Shown: one piece after another, positions 39,566 to 48,353 of the stretch
How positions within the stretch are numbered: position 1 is the first letter of the stretch
Layout: each line of letters begins with the position of its first letter
The notes under the pieces: generated by a model
The model's input: the letters and a program-made list of their open reading frames with translations, nothing else
Databases searched by the model: none
What the model was told of the DNA's origin: nothing
Program-made: the position numbers and the translations under genes
From: Niabella agricola
GTDB lineage: Bacteria; Bacteroidota; Bacteroidia; Chitinophagales; Chitinophagaceae
Assembly: GCF_021538615.1 (NCBI RefSeq)
Contig: NZ_JAJHIZ010000002.1
Coordinates: forward strand, 806,001-870,000
Direction of reading: 5' to 3'
Length of the DNA: 64,000 nucleotides

Positions 39566-40828
39566 ATGAATGAACAATTACTCCAGTATATCTGGCAGTT
39601 TCAATATTTTAATGTACGGTCTTTAACCACCACCGACGGAACACCCGTTCAGGTATTGAATGTGGGCATGCCGAACCGGAACCAGGGACCGGATTTTGAA
39701 CACGCGCGCATCCGTATCGGGAACACATTGTGGGCGGGCTCTGTAGAGCTTCATCTCAAAACCTCCGATTGGAACCGGCACCAGCATCAACAGGACCGCA
39801 ATTACCGCAAAGTGATCCTCCACGTGGTATACGAAGATGATGCCGGGGGACCTGCAGCGCTTCCCGTGGTGGAGCTAAAGACTCTGATTTCAAGAAGCCT
39901 GCTGCACCGGTACGAAACCCTGCTGAATGCGCAAGCGTTTATTCCCTGTGAAAAGATGATTGCCACGGTTCCGGGTATTATTCTTAATGTATGGAAAAGC
40001 CGGCTGGTAGCAGAGCGCCTGATACGGAAAGGGGCGGTGATTGAAGATTACCTGGAGGTGAACCATCAGCATTGGGAGGAAAGCTTCTGGTGGCTGCTGG
40101 CAAGGAACTTCGGGCTGCCCGTTAATGCAGATGCTTTTGAAGCCATTGCAAAAAGCTTACCGGTAACCTTGCTGGCTAAACACAAACAACGGATCCAGCA
40201 ACTGGAAGCATTACTGCTGGGGCAGGCGGGGTTGCTGGATGATAATTTCGGAGACCCCTATCCGGTAATGTTACAGCGGGAGTACCGGTTTCTTCAAAAA
40301 AAATATAACCTGAAGCCGGTGGCGCATGCTATGCATTTTTTACGGATGCGCCCCGGAAGTTTTCCTACGGTACGATTGGCACAGCTCGCAGCCGTAATCG
40401 CTTCATCGGCTCATTTATTTTCGAAGATTATACGGGAAAACGCTTTAGACAGGGTTCGGGCCTGGTTTCGCGCAGAGGCCAACGATTTCTGGCATTATCA
40501 TTACACATTAACCGAGCCCAGCACCATGAAGGTAAAGTCGATCGGGGCTTCGATGATCGATAATATCATGATCAATACCATTGCGCCGCTGCTCTTTGCT
40601 TATGGCAATGTATATGGAATAGACCGGTTAAAGGAGAAAGCCATCCGGTGGCTGGAGGAAACAAAGCCTGAAAGGAATCATATCACAAGGGGATTTGAAT
40701 GCCTGGGCCTGGTCAGCCAGTCGGCAATGGATTCGCAGGCCTTTATTGAATTAAAAACCCGGTATTGCGATGCCCGTAAATGCCTTTATTGTTCTGCTGG
40801 GAATTACCTGCTCAAAAAAGAAAAATAA
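39566..40828 (+). CDS. DUF2851 family protein
   Basis: 420 residues, cytoplasmic. The N-terminal block GMPNRNQGPDFEHARIRIG followed by LWAGSVELHLKTSDWNRHQH has the Asp/Glu/Lys spacing seen in PD-(D/E)XK nuclease-like folds, and the C-terminus has a CDARKCLYC cysteine cluster. It matches the conserved Bacteroidota family DUF2851, whose function is unknown. It is last in the kdsC-ubiA-maf run, 29 bp after maf. A nucleic-acid role is speculation based on motif spacing and cysteines. Confidence 0.88.
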   Translation: MNEQLLQYIWQFQYFNVRSLTTTDGTPVQVLNVGMPNRNQGPDFEHARIRIGNTLWAGSVELHLKTSDWNRHQHQQDRNYRKVILHVVYEDDAGGPAALPVVELKTLISRSLLHRYETLLNAQAFIPCEKMIATVPGIILNVWKSRLVAERLIRKGAVIEDYLEVNHQHWEESFWWLLARNFGLPVNADAFEAIAKSLPVTLLAKHKQRIQQLEALLLGQAGLLDDNFGDPYPVMLQREYRFLQKKYNLKPVAHAMHFLRMRPGSFPTVRLAQLAAVIASSAHLFSKIIRENALDRVRAWFRAEANDFWHYHYTLTEPSTMKVKSIGASMIDNIMINTIAPLLFAYGNVYGIDRLKEKAIRWLEETKPERNHITRGFECLGLVSQSAMDSQAFIELKTRYCDARKCLYCSAGNYLLKKEK

Positions 40829-41276
40829 GCTTTCAGGAAACCTGGCTGTATACTTTCTTGGGACCGGGTACCGTCATCGTTGGACTGTCAGAAAAACCGG
40901 CGTTTAGTTGTGCAATCGTTTGCGCTGCATATTGCGGTATTTATAATTTTTTAAATGCAACCGTTTGCGCTGAAAAAAAATATTTTTTACTGAAATAAAT
41001 CTGAACGAAAATAGTATTCTTGTTAAAGAATTATTAAACGAGAGTGATGGTTGTGTTTTTAGAAGTTTGTTGAGCAGGTCCAAAAGTACTGAACGTGTTT
41101 AGGCTTCCGGATGCTGTTGGATCCTTCAACTGACGTATTGTTCCGTAATCATTTTTACATATCATGTACCGGCTAATCTAAAACAAGCCGGGGCTTAAAT
41201 TCTAAATACGTGGCTATCGAGTCTTGTATTAGCGGGGTGTACTATATTTTTTGATCATCATAACTTAATTCTTTAC
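40829..41276. other. Long upstream region of the susC locus
   Basis: This 448-bp gene-free region carries the two LacI-like operator motifs listed next and an AT-rich stretch near 40930-41040. A small open frame at 40780-40998 overlaps the DUF2851 end and has no family features. The promoter of susC is presumably here; TATATTTTTTG near 41240 has the -7 elements with one base too many. Confidence 0.5.
40912..40968. promoter_or_regulatory. Pair of LacI-type operator-like motifs upstream of susC
   Basis: GCAATCGTTTGC (40912-40923) and GCAACCGTTTGC (40957-40968) are near-palindromes with the central CG typical of LacI/GalR operators; both are followed by GCTG. Their centres are 45 bp apart, about 310-365 bp before the susC start. 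Confidence 0.45.
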
Positions 41277-44200
41277 ATGAAGAAGATTTTAATCAGTTGC
41301 TTGTTTGTTTTGTATTGCATCGCAGGGAACACACAGGATGTGCACTTGATCTCCGGAGCGGTTATGGATACATCCGGATCCCCTTTGTCAAATGCGAGCA
41401 TTGTCGATCTTGCAACTAAAAAAGGAACACTGACAGATAGCACCGGAAGGTTTTCGCTTGCCATTGCCGGAAATAGCGCAAAAATAGAAGTGAGCCTGGT
41501 CGGATTTACAGCCCAAAAACTTACAGTAAATACAGGAGCAGACCTCCTGATAAAGCTATTGCCGGCACAGGAATCCAATCTTGACAATGTGGTGGTTGTA
41601 GGATATCAGGCGCAATCCTTAAAAAAGACAACCAGTGCCGTGCAGGTGATCTCCGGTCGGGACATAGAGAATCTTCCTGGTCCCAGCTTCGACCAGTTGC
41701 TGCAGGGCAAAGTCGCAGGGGTTAATATTCAAAACTTCAGTGGTGAACCCGGGGTTCGCAATACCTTTACAGTCCGCGGGAATTCGACAATTGTCACCAA
41801 TTTGAATACCGATGAATTTGATGCTGCCAGAACAATGAGTACACCTTTGTATGTAATAGACGGCGTGCCCATGTCTGTTACGGATATGGAAAGCATCAGC
41901 TCCAGTGGTACCAACCTTCTTGCCGGACTTAGCCTTGCAGATATTGAAAGCCTGAGTGTACAGAAAGATGCGGCTGCCACAGCTGTTTGGGGCGCACGAG
42001 GCGCAAACGGTGTGATCGTGATCAAAACAAAAAAGGGAAAATCCAGAACCCCGCTTGTAAGGGCTTCTTACTACCGAGGCCTTGTTGAAAAGCCAAAGCT
42101 GTTGCCTACGGCTATTGGCGCCGAGGAACGCAGACAGAAAATGGACCTGATCAATGCCTACGGGAGCTACGCCCAAAAAGGTACCATTCCCCAAATGCTT
42201 TCCGACAGTCTGAACCCTTCTTTCAACAATGCCACAGACTGGCAGGACATCTTTTACAGTTCCGGAAAAATCGACAATGCAGACCTGAGCATATCCCAGG
42301 GTACAGATAATTACAATTACCGGGTGAGTGCGAACTATTACAATGAGGATGGTATTGTGCGGCAAACGGGTGTTACAAAATATTCACTGCGGGGAAATTT
42401 CGGGTTTAACTTCAGCCCTAAATTAACCACCAATTTTAATATTTCAGCATCCCGGCTTAACAGAAAAAGAGGATTGGGGAAAGGCAAGAATGACGTACTG
42501 CCCATAAGCCCCACGCAAATGCCCTCTTCATTTTATGCGATCAGTGATGCAGACCGCGCTTTCTATTTCGGGCAGTTTGATAAGCTGAAAGATAAAAACC
42601 AAACTGACCAACTGAGCATATCTATGCAAACAAGGTATAAGATTCTTGAGGGACTTGAATATACGTTTATGGGGGCTTATTCCAGCGCAAACGACCAGCG
42701 CGACCGTTTTCAACCTTCATTCATTGCCTCAGACGGGCGTTCATTTGCCGAAAACAAGAGCGGTGTATTTGAAAGCTACCAGCTTACCAATACACTGGGG
42801 TATACAAAGTCGTTTGGTGAGCGCACCCACAACCTGGGTATCGTAGCCACACAGCAGTTCCAGCTGGATCAGAAATCGGGCAGCGTTCTGGGAGGTTATA
42901 ACGTGCCGGATGATAATATTAAGGCCGTATTTGGTATTCCTCAGAATGATTTGTACGGAAATTCATATGAGCAAAAAGCAGGGCTGCTGTCTTACCTTGC
43001 ACAGTTCTCCTATGATTTCAAGGAACGGTACTTGTTGAATCTTTCATTGGCGGCCAATGCATCCTCGCGGTTTGGAGATGATAGCAAATGGGGGTATTTC
43101 CCGGCTGTTTCACTGGGGTATATTATTTCCGATGAACCGTTCATGAAGAATGTGGAGTGGATCAGCGAGTTAAAAATAAGAGGCAGCTACGGCCTTTCGG
43201 GGACCATGCCGGAAGATTTCTATGCGCCTTTCAATATCTGGGACCTGAACAGAGGCACTTATAATGGCATTGTACAGGCAACGCCTTCATTTCAAAAACC
43301 GATCACGCTTCCCAATCTGACCTGGAATAAATCGAACCAGGCAAATATCGGGTTGAATCTTTCTATGTTCAAAAGCCGGATCAACTTAACAGCAGACGCA
43401 TACCGCAGGAATAACACCAATCCGATACTCAGCTTCCCATTCCCGTTCTTTACCGGTTATACAACGGTAGTTTATAATGCCCCTGTAAAGATTCTTAATG
43501 AGGGGATAGAGTTGAACCTGAACACAAAAAATCTGGGACCCAAAAGCCCGCTGCAATGGGAAACCAGCATCGTTTTAAGTTACAACAAGAACCGGATCGC
43601 TGCGCTGCCCAACGGGAACCGCTCATTCTTCAGCGATTCAAGAAACTATAATCAGTCGCTGATCTATTCCGTAGGAGCCCCCATTTACGGATGGGCGCAA
43701 ATGCTGTATAACGGCGTATACAACCGGAATTCTGAAATACCGGTAAATCCGTACACGGGGCAGCGGCTGACCTATTTTAAAGGCAACAACCCTGTGCAAC
43801 CCGGCTATCCGTACTGGATAGACGTAAATAAGGATTGGGATGCATGGAGCGATGAAGATAAAGGTGAACAGTTTGGAGACCTGGTTCCCACAGGCGACCC
43901 GAACCCCCGGTTTACCGGCGGTATTTATAACCAGTTTACCTTTAAGCAATTCTTTATAGGCATCCAGTGCACGTATACCTTTGGCAGGGACATCATTAAT
44001 AATTTTGATGCCAACCAGTTTGCCGGTGTATGGAATTTTGGAAACACAATCTACGATTTTGCGCGGTTCCGCCTGCCCGATCTGTCGGGAAAGGATTATT
44101 GGACACCCGCAAAAGCGGCAGATCCTAACTATAAAGCCAATTTTCCCAGCATCAGTCCGTATGGACCGAATTTTTATCAGTTTCTTCCGTTTTCCACTAT

Positions 44201-44444
44201 GTGGAACGAGAACGGAAACTACTTTAAGATTCGTTCGGCTACGCTGGGTTATACGGTGCCTGCAGAAACCGTGCGACGTATCGGCTTTAAAAACGGGCGC
44301 ATCTTTGCGATCATTGACAATATCTATTCCTTTCAACGATCTAATGTACCTGACGCCGAGCTGGTAACGCCGCAGGGGGAATATACCGGTTCTGCATATC
44401 CGTTGCCCCGGAAATACACGTTGGGCTTTGAACTTACATTCTAA
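41277..44444 (+). CDS. SusC/RagA family TonB-linked outer membrane protein
   Basis: 1055 residues. Signal peptide, then a CarboxypepD_reg-like beta domain (ISGAVMDTSGSPLSNASIVDL), the plug domain (TTSAVQVISGRDIENLPG, FDQLLQGKVAGVNI) and a 22-strand barrel ending in an aromatic residue (YTLGFELTF). SusC proteins form the transport channel that works with a SusD lid, taking up large ligands (glycans or peptides) using TonB energy. It is first of a four-gene operon with susD, a fasciclin-like lipoprotein and another lipoprotein. No glycoside hydrolase is nearby, so the substrate cannot be read from context. Confidence 0.96.
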   Translation: MKKILISCLFVLYCIAGNTQDVHLISGAVMDTSGSPLSNASIVDLATKKGTLTDSTGRFSLAIAGNSAKIEVSLVGFTAQKLTVNTGADLLIKLLPAQESNLDNVVVVGYQAQSLKKTTSAVQVISGRDIENLPGPSFDQLLQGKVAGVNIQNFSGEPGVRNTFTVRGNSTIVTNLNTDEFDAARTMSTPLYVIDGVPMSVTDMESISSSGTNLLAGLSLADIESLSVQKDAAATAVWGARGANGVIVIKTKKGKSRTPLVRASYYRGLVEKPKLLPTAIGAEERRQKMDLINAYGSYAQKGTIPQMLSDSLNPSFNNATDWQDIFYSSGKIDNADLSISQGTDNYNYRVSANYYNEDGIVRQTGVTKYSLRGNFGFNFSPKLTTNFNISASRLNRKRGLGKGKNDVLPISPTQMPSSFYAISDADRAFYFGQFDKLKDKNQTDQLSISMQTRYKILEGLEYTFMGAYSSANDQRDRFQPSFIASDGRSFAENKSGVFESYQLTNTLGYTKSFGERTHNLGIVATQQFQLDQKSGSVLGGYNVPDDNIKAVFGIPQNDLYGNSYEQKAGLLSYLAQFSYDFKERYLLNLSLAANASSRFGDDSKWGYFPAVSLGYIISDEPFMKNVEWISELKIRGSYGLSGTMPEDFYAPFNIWDLNRGTYNGIVQATPSFQKPITLPNLTWNKSNQANIGLNLSMFKSRINLTADAYRRNNTNPILSFPFPFFTGYTTVVYNAPVKILNEGIELNLNTKNLGPKSPLQWETSIVLSYNKNRIAALPNGNRSFFSDSRNYNQSLIYSVGAPIYGWAQMLYNGVYNRNSEIPVNPYTGQRLTYFKGNNPVQPGYPYWIDVNKDWDAWSDEDKGEQFGDLVPTGDPNPRFTGGIYNQFTFKQFFIGIQCTYTFGRDIINNFDANQFAGVWNFGNTIYDFARFRLPDLSGKDYWTPAKAADPNYKANFPSISPYGPNFYQFLPFSTMWNENGNYFKIRSATLGYTVPAETVRRIGFKNGRIFAIIDNIYSFQRSNVPDAELVTPQGEYTGSAYPLPRKYTLGFELTF

Positions 44445-44464
44445 TACGAAAATATTTTTCAGTT

Positions 44465-45934
44465 ATGAACATGCATTTTAAAATCATATCAGACAGGGCG
44501 ATTATACTGGGGCTGCTGTTGTTGGTCTTATTGCCTTCATGTAAAAAATATCTTTACCTGAAGCCGGAAGACTCTACCTATGATAAGGTGTTCTGGGCAT
44601 CCGGAGCAAACGTAGAGAAGGCGCTGGCTGGTGCCAGCGGGCTTTTCAGGGATGCGATCACTGCAAGCCGCCTTCATTTCATAGTAGGCGATTTTGTAAC
44701 CGATGAGTTCTTAAGGGGAGGCGATTTCTGGAACTATGAAGCCCTTTCGATGGCCGGGCGGAACAACTATGCTTATACGCCGTATATTGAGCCGGTATCT
44801 AACTGGACAAGTTTCTACGGGGTGATCAATCAATGTCATCTGATTGTTGAGAATACGCCAAATATCGATGACTCAAAATTTGAAGGAGGCACTGAACGAA
44901 AAAAGCAGCTCCTGGGCGAAGGGCATTTTTTGCGGGCGCTTACCTATTTTTATATGCTAAGAATCTGGGGGGAGCCGGTTGTAACCAAACATTCAATAGT
45001 GGATCCGTTAAATGTACCACCGGTTCCAAGGTCAACAGACGAGGAAGCGCTCGGTTATTGCATTGAAGATCTCTTAAAAGCAACCGACCTTTTGCAGGAC
45101 AAAAGTGACAACCCGGTTTATGCAGATAAGAATGCAGCCCGGGCACTGTTGGCACATATCTATGCCTGGAAACATGATTATGTTAATGCCAGGAAATACT
45201 GCGATGAAGTGATTAATAAAGGGGGCTACGACCTGGAACCCATCAATACCTATACAAATATCTGGGATGCACAATCCAATGAAACCATTTTTGAGGTGTT
45301 TCTGAAATATGATAAAGGCAGCAATGAAGCGCAAAAAGATTTTTTCAATGTTTTCCTGTTTAACCCGGTTATAAACAAAGGTACCGCCAGTTCCTGGGCT
45401 GTAAATACGGATTATGCAGATGAGCTTTTTACAGACGAGAGCGATCAGCGTTACACAAAGATCTTCAAGAATGGACAGGGAGGCGTCATGTTGAGCAAAT
45501 ATACAGGTGTGAATCACTATGATCCCAACCGTCCGGATGAATATGTGATTGATAACAACCTGGTATTGTTCCGCCTGGCAGATATAAAACTCTTAAAAGC
45601 GGAAGCTTGTGTAAAACTGAACACAATAGCAGAGGCCCGTAAAGAGATCAATGATATCAGGAGCAGGGCACAGGCTGAGCCACTGGCAGATAATGATCCC
45701 TGCACAATGGAAACTGTATTTAACGAACGTGCACGGGAACTTTATGGCGAGGGGAGCCTGGCCTTTGACAATATAAGAATGAAACTCACCAATCCTGATT
45801 ATGCCAATGTTCTTCCGGATCCATATACGCCCGCACGCGTAGCCGCAAAAGGATATTACTGGCCGCTTTCCATGCGCACTTTGCTGCCACAAAATGCATT
45901 GTTAACTCAAAATGAATGGTGGAAAAATCACTAA
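44465..45934 (+). CDS. RagB/SusD family substrate-binding lipoprotein
   Basis: 489 residues. Lipobox LLPSC with the lipidated Cys at residue 26, then KKYLYLKPED, the usual SusD N-terminus. The helical TPR-like core (GEGHFLRALTYFYMLRIWGEPVV, AARALLAHIYAWKHDYVNARKYCDEVI) and the C-terminal block ERARELYGEGSLAFDNIRM are typical. It binds ligand at the cell surface and closes over the SusC channel encoded 20 bp upstream. Confidence 0.96.
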   Translation: MNMHFKIISDRAIILGLLLLVLLPSCKKYLYLKPEDSTYDKVFWASGANVEKALAGASGLFRDAITASRLHFIVGDFVTDEFLRGGDFWNYEALSMAGRNNYAYTPYIEPVSNWTSFYGVINQCHLIVENTPNIDDSKFEGGTERKKQLLGEGHFLRALTYFYMLRIWGEPVVTKHSIVDPLNVPPVPRSTDEEALGYCIEDLLKATDLLQDKSDNPVYADKNAARALLAHIYAWKHDYVNARKYCDEVINKGGYDLEPINTYTNIWDAQSNETIFEVFLKYDKGSNEAQKDFFNVFLFNPVINKGTASSWAVNTDYADELFTDESDQRYTKIFKNGQGGVMLSKYTGVNHYDPNRPDEYVIDNNLVLFRLADIKLLKAEACVKLNTIAEARKEINDIRSRAQAEPLADNDPCTMETVFNERARELYGEGSLAFDNIRMKLTNPDYANVLPDPYTPARVAAKGYYWPLSMRTLLPQNALLTQNEWWKNH

Positions 45935-45952
45935 AAGTAAATTAAGTCAATT

Positions 45953-46657
45953 ATGAAAAGAGTATTAATAATAACGATCATCTGCACAGGACTGATTTTG
46001 TTGGCTTCCTGTAAAAGAGATGACTATCTTACCGGTGGATCGCTGCACAACCCGAAGTTTGACATGACCACCTATGACTTCCTGAAGAACCGTCCCGATG
46101 GTTTATTTGACACCCTGGTGTCGCTGATTGACAAAGCAGGGCTTAAAGATCTGTTGAATAAAAACAACATTACATTCTTTGCGCCCACAGATTATTCTAT
46201 TCTGAAATACCTGGATTCCAGGACCAAACAGGAACAAAAGATAAACGAGAACCGTAAATGGACCCTGGATTCCATGATAAAATATGAGTTAACCAAGTTC
46301 TCCGATTCCTTAAAAACATATATCGTGGACCGGAAATTGGCTTATAGTGGTCTTACAAATAATGGTACAATGATGCCAACCGAAAAAGCGGGATCTCAAA
46401 CTGTGGTGTCATATGAGGAAATAAAGCCGGACCACCCGGATTATGAAAAACTCGGAGGCAACACCAATGTTTCAACCAATCCGTTTATTGTCTATTATAC
46501 GTTGCTTTATGCGCCGCTGACACCGCCGATAGTGGCAGCCGACATCACACCGGAACAGGGCAGAAGAGAGCGGGTGCAAACCTCCGGTATCGAAACAAAC
46601 ACCGGCATGATACAGGTACTGAATAATGATCACATCCTGTTCTTCCGGCAGCCTTAA
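45953..46657 (+). CDS. Fasciclin (FAS1)-domain lipoprotein
   Basis: 234 residues. Lipobox LLASC with Cys20. The FAS1 fold is suggested by LFDTLVSLIDKAGLKDLLNKNNITFFAPTDYSILKYL, matching the first conserved FAS1 box, and by the late GMIQVLNNDHILFF, matching the second box (usually ...HVIDxVL). FAS1 domains mediate adhesion or surface ligand binding. Its place between susD and the next lipoprotein suggests a surface-exposed accessory of this uptake system. Only one FAS1 domain is present. Confidence 0.82.
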   Translation: MKRVLIITIICTGLILLASCKRDDYLTGGSLHNPKFDMTTYDFLKNRPDGLFDTLVSLIDKAGLKDLLNKNNITFFAPTDYSILKYLDSRTKQEQKINENRKWTLDSMIKYELTKFSDSLKTYIVDRKLAYSGLTNNGTMMPTEKAGSQTVVSYEEIKPDHPDYEKLGGNTNVSTNPFIVYYTLLYAPLTPPIVAADITPEQGRRERVQTSGIETNTGMIQVLNNDHILFFRQP

Positions 46658-46677
46658 TAATCAATAAAAACTTAATA

Positions 46678-47682
46678 ATGAGCAGCAGATTTTTAAAAAT
46701 ATTTGTAACCGCATTCATGCTGGTTTCTGTCTTTGCCGGGTGCAAAAAACTTCCCGACGGGTTTTTGAGTACCACGCTCCGTTATGAGGAAGATCCGATT
46801 CTTATTAATAAAGGACAGCTGCGCGTTAGTTCCGCACTGAACTTCGACGGCTCCAGTAAACCCGCAAAGATCGAATTGTTGCATATCTATAACCGGGCCA
46901 CCGGAGCCAACGTAGATGCCCTTTTTTCAAAAAAAGTGCCCATGAAGATATGGACGGGTATCCTGGATCCCAAAACAGATACAACCCTCGAAGCAGTGGC
47001 TGCAAAACAGAAGGAAGTAATGTTGGCCCCGCTCACGATCAATGAGGTTAGCGGCCAGCTGGAATCAAACTATGGCACACTTGATCTGCCTACAGGCTCA
47101 TATACCTTTGACCTGAAAATCACAAATGGCGCCGGATCAAAAATATATCCTAAAATTGGGAATTTTGATCTGATTGATGCGCCGGCCTTTGAAACGCCCT
47201 CAGCGCCATATTTAAGAATGAGTAAAGTGGGGGACGAAGCATCCGGCACCAACCTGACCAGTGCTGCCGACCTCAATGTAAAGATCGAGCATGTGAATCT
47301 TACGGATAATAAAGTGATCCTGAAATTTGTGGATAAAAACGGCGTGGTATTTAATCCTGCAGCTGGGGAGGTAGCCAAAAGGCCCAACACGGGATTGAAT
47401 CCGGTGCCGCCCAACCTGCAGAATCTTGAAGACTATGCATTTAAAACAAGCATCTTTAATGATCGGATGGAATTTGCATATGTTACCATTCCATTTCCGT
47501 TAAATTCGCTTGGGAATGGCTTTAACCTGTATTACCGTATCCCGTCGAAATATTTCAGCTACGATGATCAGGCTACATATCCGAAAGATTTGTGGAACGC
47601 AAATCCCCGCTTCTCATTCAGAGCTTATGTTCCCGGAACATACCAGATTACGTTTACCCTTCGCAGGGCCACACACCGGTAA
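46678..47682 (+). CDS. Surface lipoprotein of SusCD locus (DUF5007-like)
   Basis: 334 residues. Lipobox VFAGC with Cys22. The mature part begins KKLPDGFLSTTLRYEEDPI, then SSALNFDGSSKPAKIELLHIYNRATG, and appears to be all beta. It resembles lipoproteins that follow SusD and fasciclin genes in Chitinophagaceae; DUF5007 is my best guess for the family. Probably a surface glycan- or ligand-binding protein acting with SusD. It closes the operon; a strong hairpin follows 16 bp downstream. Confidence 0.75.
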   Translation: MSSRFLKIFVTAFMLVSVFAGCKKLPDGFLSTTLRYEEDPILINKGQLRVSSALNFDGSSKPAKIELLHIYNRATGANVDALFSKKVPMKIWTGILDPKTDTTLEAVAAKQKEVMLAPLTINEVSGQLESNYGTLDLPTGSYTFDLKITNGAGSKIYPKIGNFDLIDAPAFETPSAPYLRMSKVGDEASGTNLTSAADLNVKIEHVNLTDNKVILKFVDKNGVVFNPAAGEVAKRPNTGLNPVPPNLQNLEDYAFKTSIFNDRMEFAYVTIPFPLNSLGNGFNLYYRIPSKYFSYDDQATYPKDLWNANPRFSFRAYVPGTYQITFTLRRATHR

Positions 47683-47698
47683 CCTGATTGGAACAGGC

Positions 47699-47740
47699 AA
47701 AAAAAGGGCCATATCTGCATTTTGATATAGCCCTTTTTTT
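47699..47740. terminator. Bidirectional terminator between the susCD locus and a convergent gene
   Basis: AAAAAGGGC and GCCCTTTTT, with inner ATATC/GATAT, form a long hairpin bounded by A and T runs, so it can end transcription from both sides. Confidence 0.85.
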
Positions 47741-47755
47741 TTGAACTTATGTATG

Positions 47756-48226
47756 CTAGTAACGTCCCCGGTCATTGCGGCTATGGGCATAGTTGCGGTT
47801 GCCATGATTGTTCCTGTATACGTTTTTGTCCCGTTTATCATTACGATACGCATAATCTCTTATCGATACCTGTGTATGATCATACCGGTACCGGTCGTAA
47901 CGGTTGCGGTGAAAACGGTTATCCCTCCAGGGATCCGTGGTATTGATCACTACTTTGTAGGTGTTATAAAGATTGATATTTGCAAACCGGCGGGGCAGCT
48001 GGCGTGTGGTTACCCAGCTTCTCCGGTCTTGGTAAATATAAGTCCGGTTATATACGTCGTAATAGGCATTGATCTCCGGCAAATAATAATAGCGGGCCTG
48101 GTTATAGCCATAAGGACCCCATTGAGGCTGATTCCCGATGTTGACATTGATATGTACCTGTGCACCGGCAGGTTGTACTGCCGCCATTCCGCTTACCAGC
48201 ATCATTACAATGAATAACTTTTTCAT
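47756..48226 (-). CDS. Small secreted Tyr/Arg/Asn-rich protein
   Basis: 156 residues. Signal peptide (KKLFIVMMLVSGMAAVQPAGA), then a Tyr-rich region (YYYLPEINAYYDVYNRTYIY) with conserved-looking features RRFANINLYNTYKVVI, and a basic, His/Asn/Arg-rich tail (NRFHRNRYDRYRYDH, NNHGNRNY). Such YYYLPE...YYD secreted proteins are widespread in Bacteroidota without known function. The ATG at 48226 is chosen because it begins the signal peptide and is preceded by an extended Shine-Dalgarno sequence, which is unusual in this window. The stop lies by the shared terminator with the susCD locus. Confidence 0.8.
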   Translation of the reverse strand: MKKLFIVMMLVSGMAAVQPAGAQVHINVNIGNQPQWGPYGYNQARYYYLPEINAYYDVYNRTYIYQDRRSWVTTRQLPRRFANINLYNTYKVVINTTDPWRDNRFHRNRYDRYRYDHTQVSIRDYAYRNDKRDKNVYRNNHGNRNYAHSRNDRGRY

Positions 48227-48230
48227 AACG

Positions 48231-48240
48231 ACCTCCTTTG
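48231..48240 (-). promoter_or_regulatory. Unusually strong Shine-Dalgarno sequence
   Basis: Read on the minus strand, AAAGGAGGTC lies five bases before the ATG at 48226. Most genes in the window have no recognisable ribosome binding site. Confidence 0.65.
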
Positions 48241-48353
48241 TTTTTTTGATGAATGTTGTTCTGTTATATAGACGTGGTTCTAAAGTAAAGGTCTGCACGG
48301 GAAGCGTTAATAAATTACTAAGGTTAAATGAAGCGGATGTTCCAGGGATCAAC

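Noticed and set aside
40780..40998. 72-residue frame between DUF2851 and susC
   Set aside because: It overlaps the DUF2851 end, has no signal or motif and lies over the operator-like sites.
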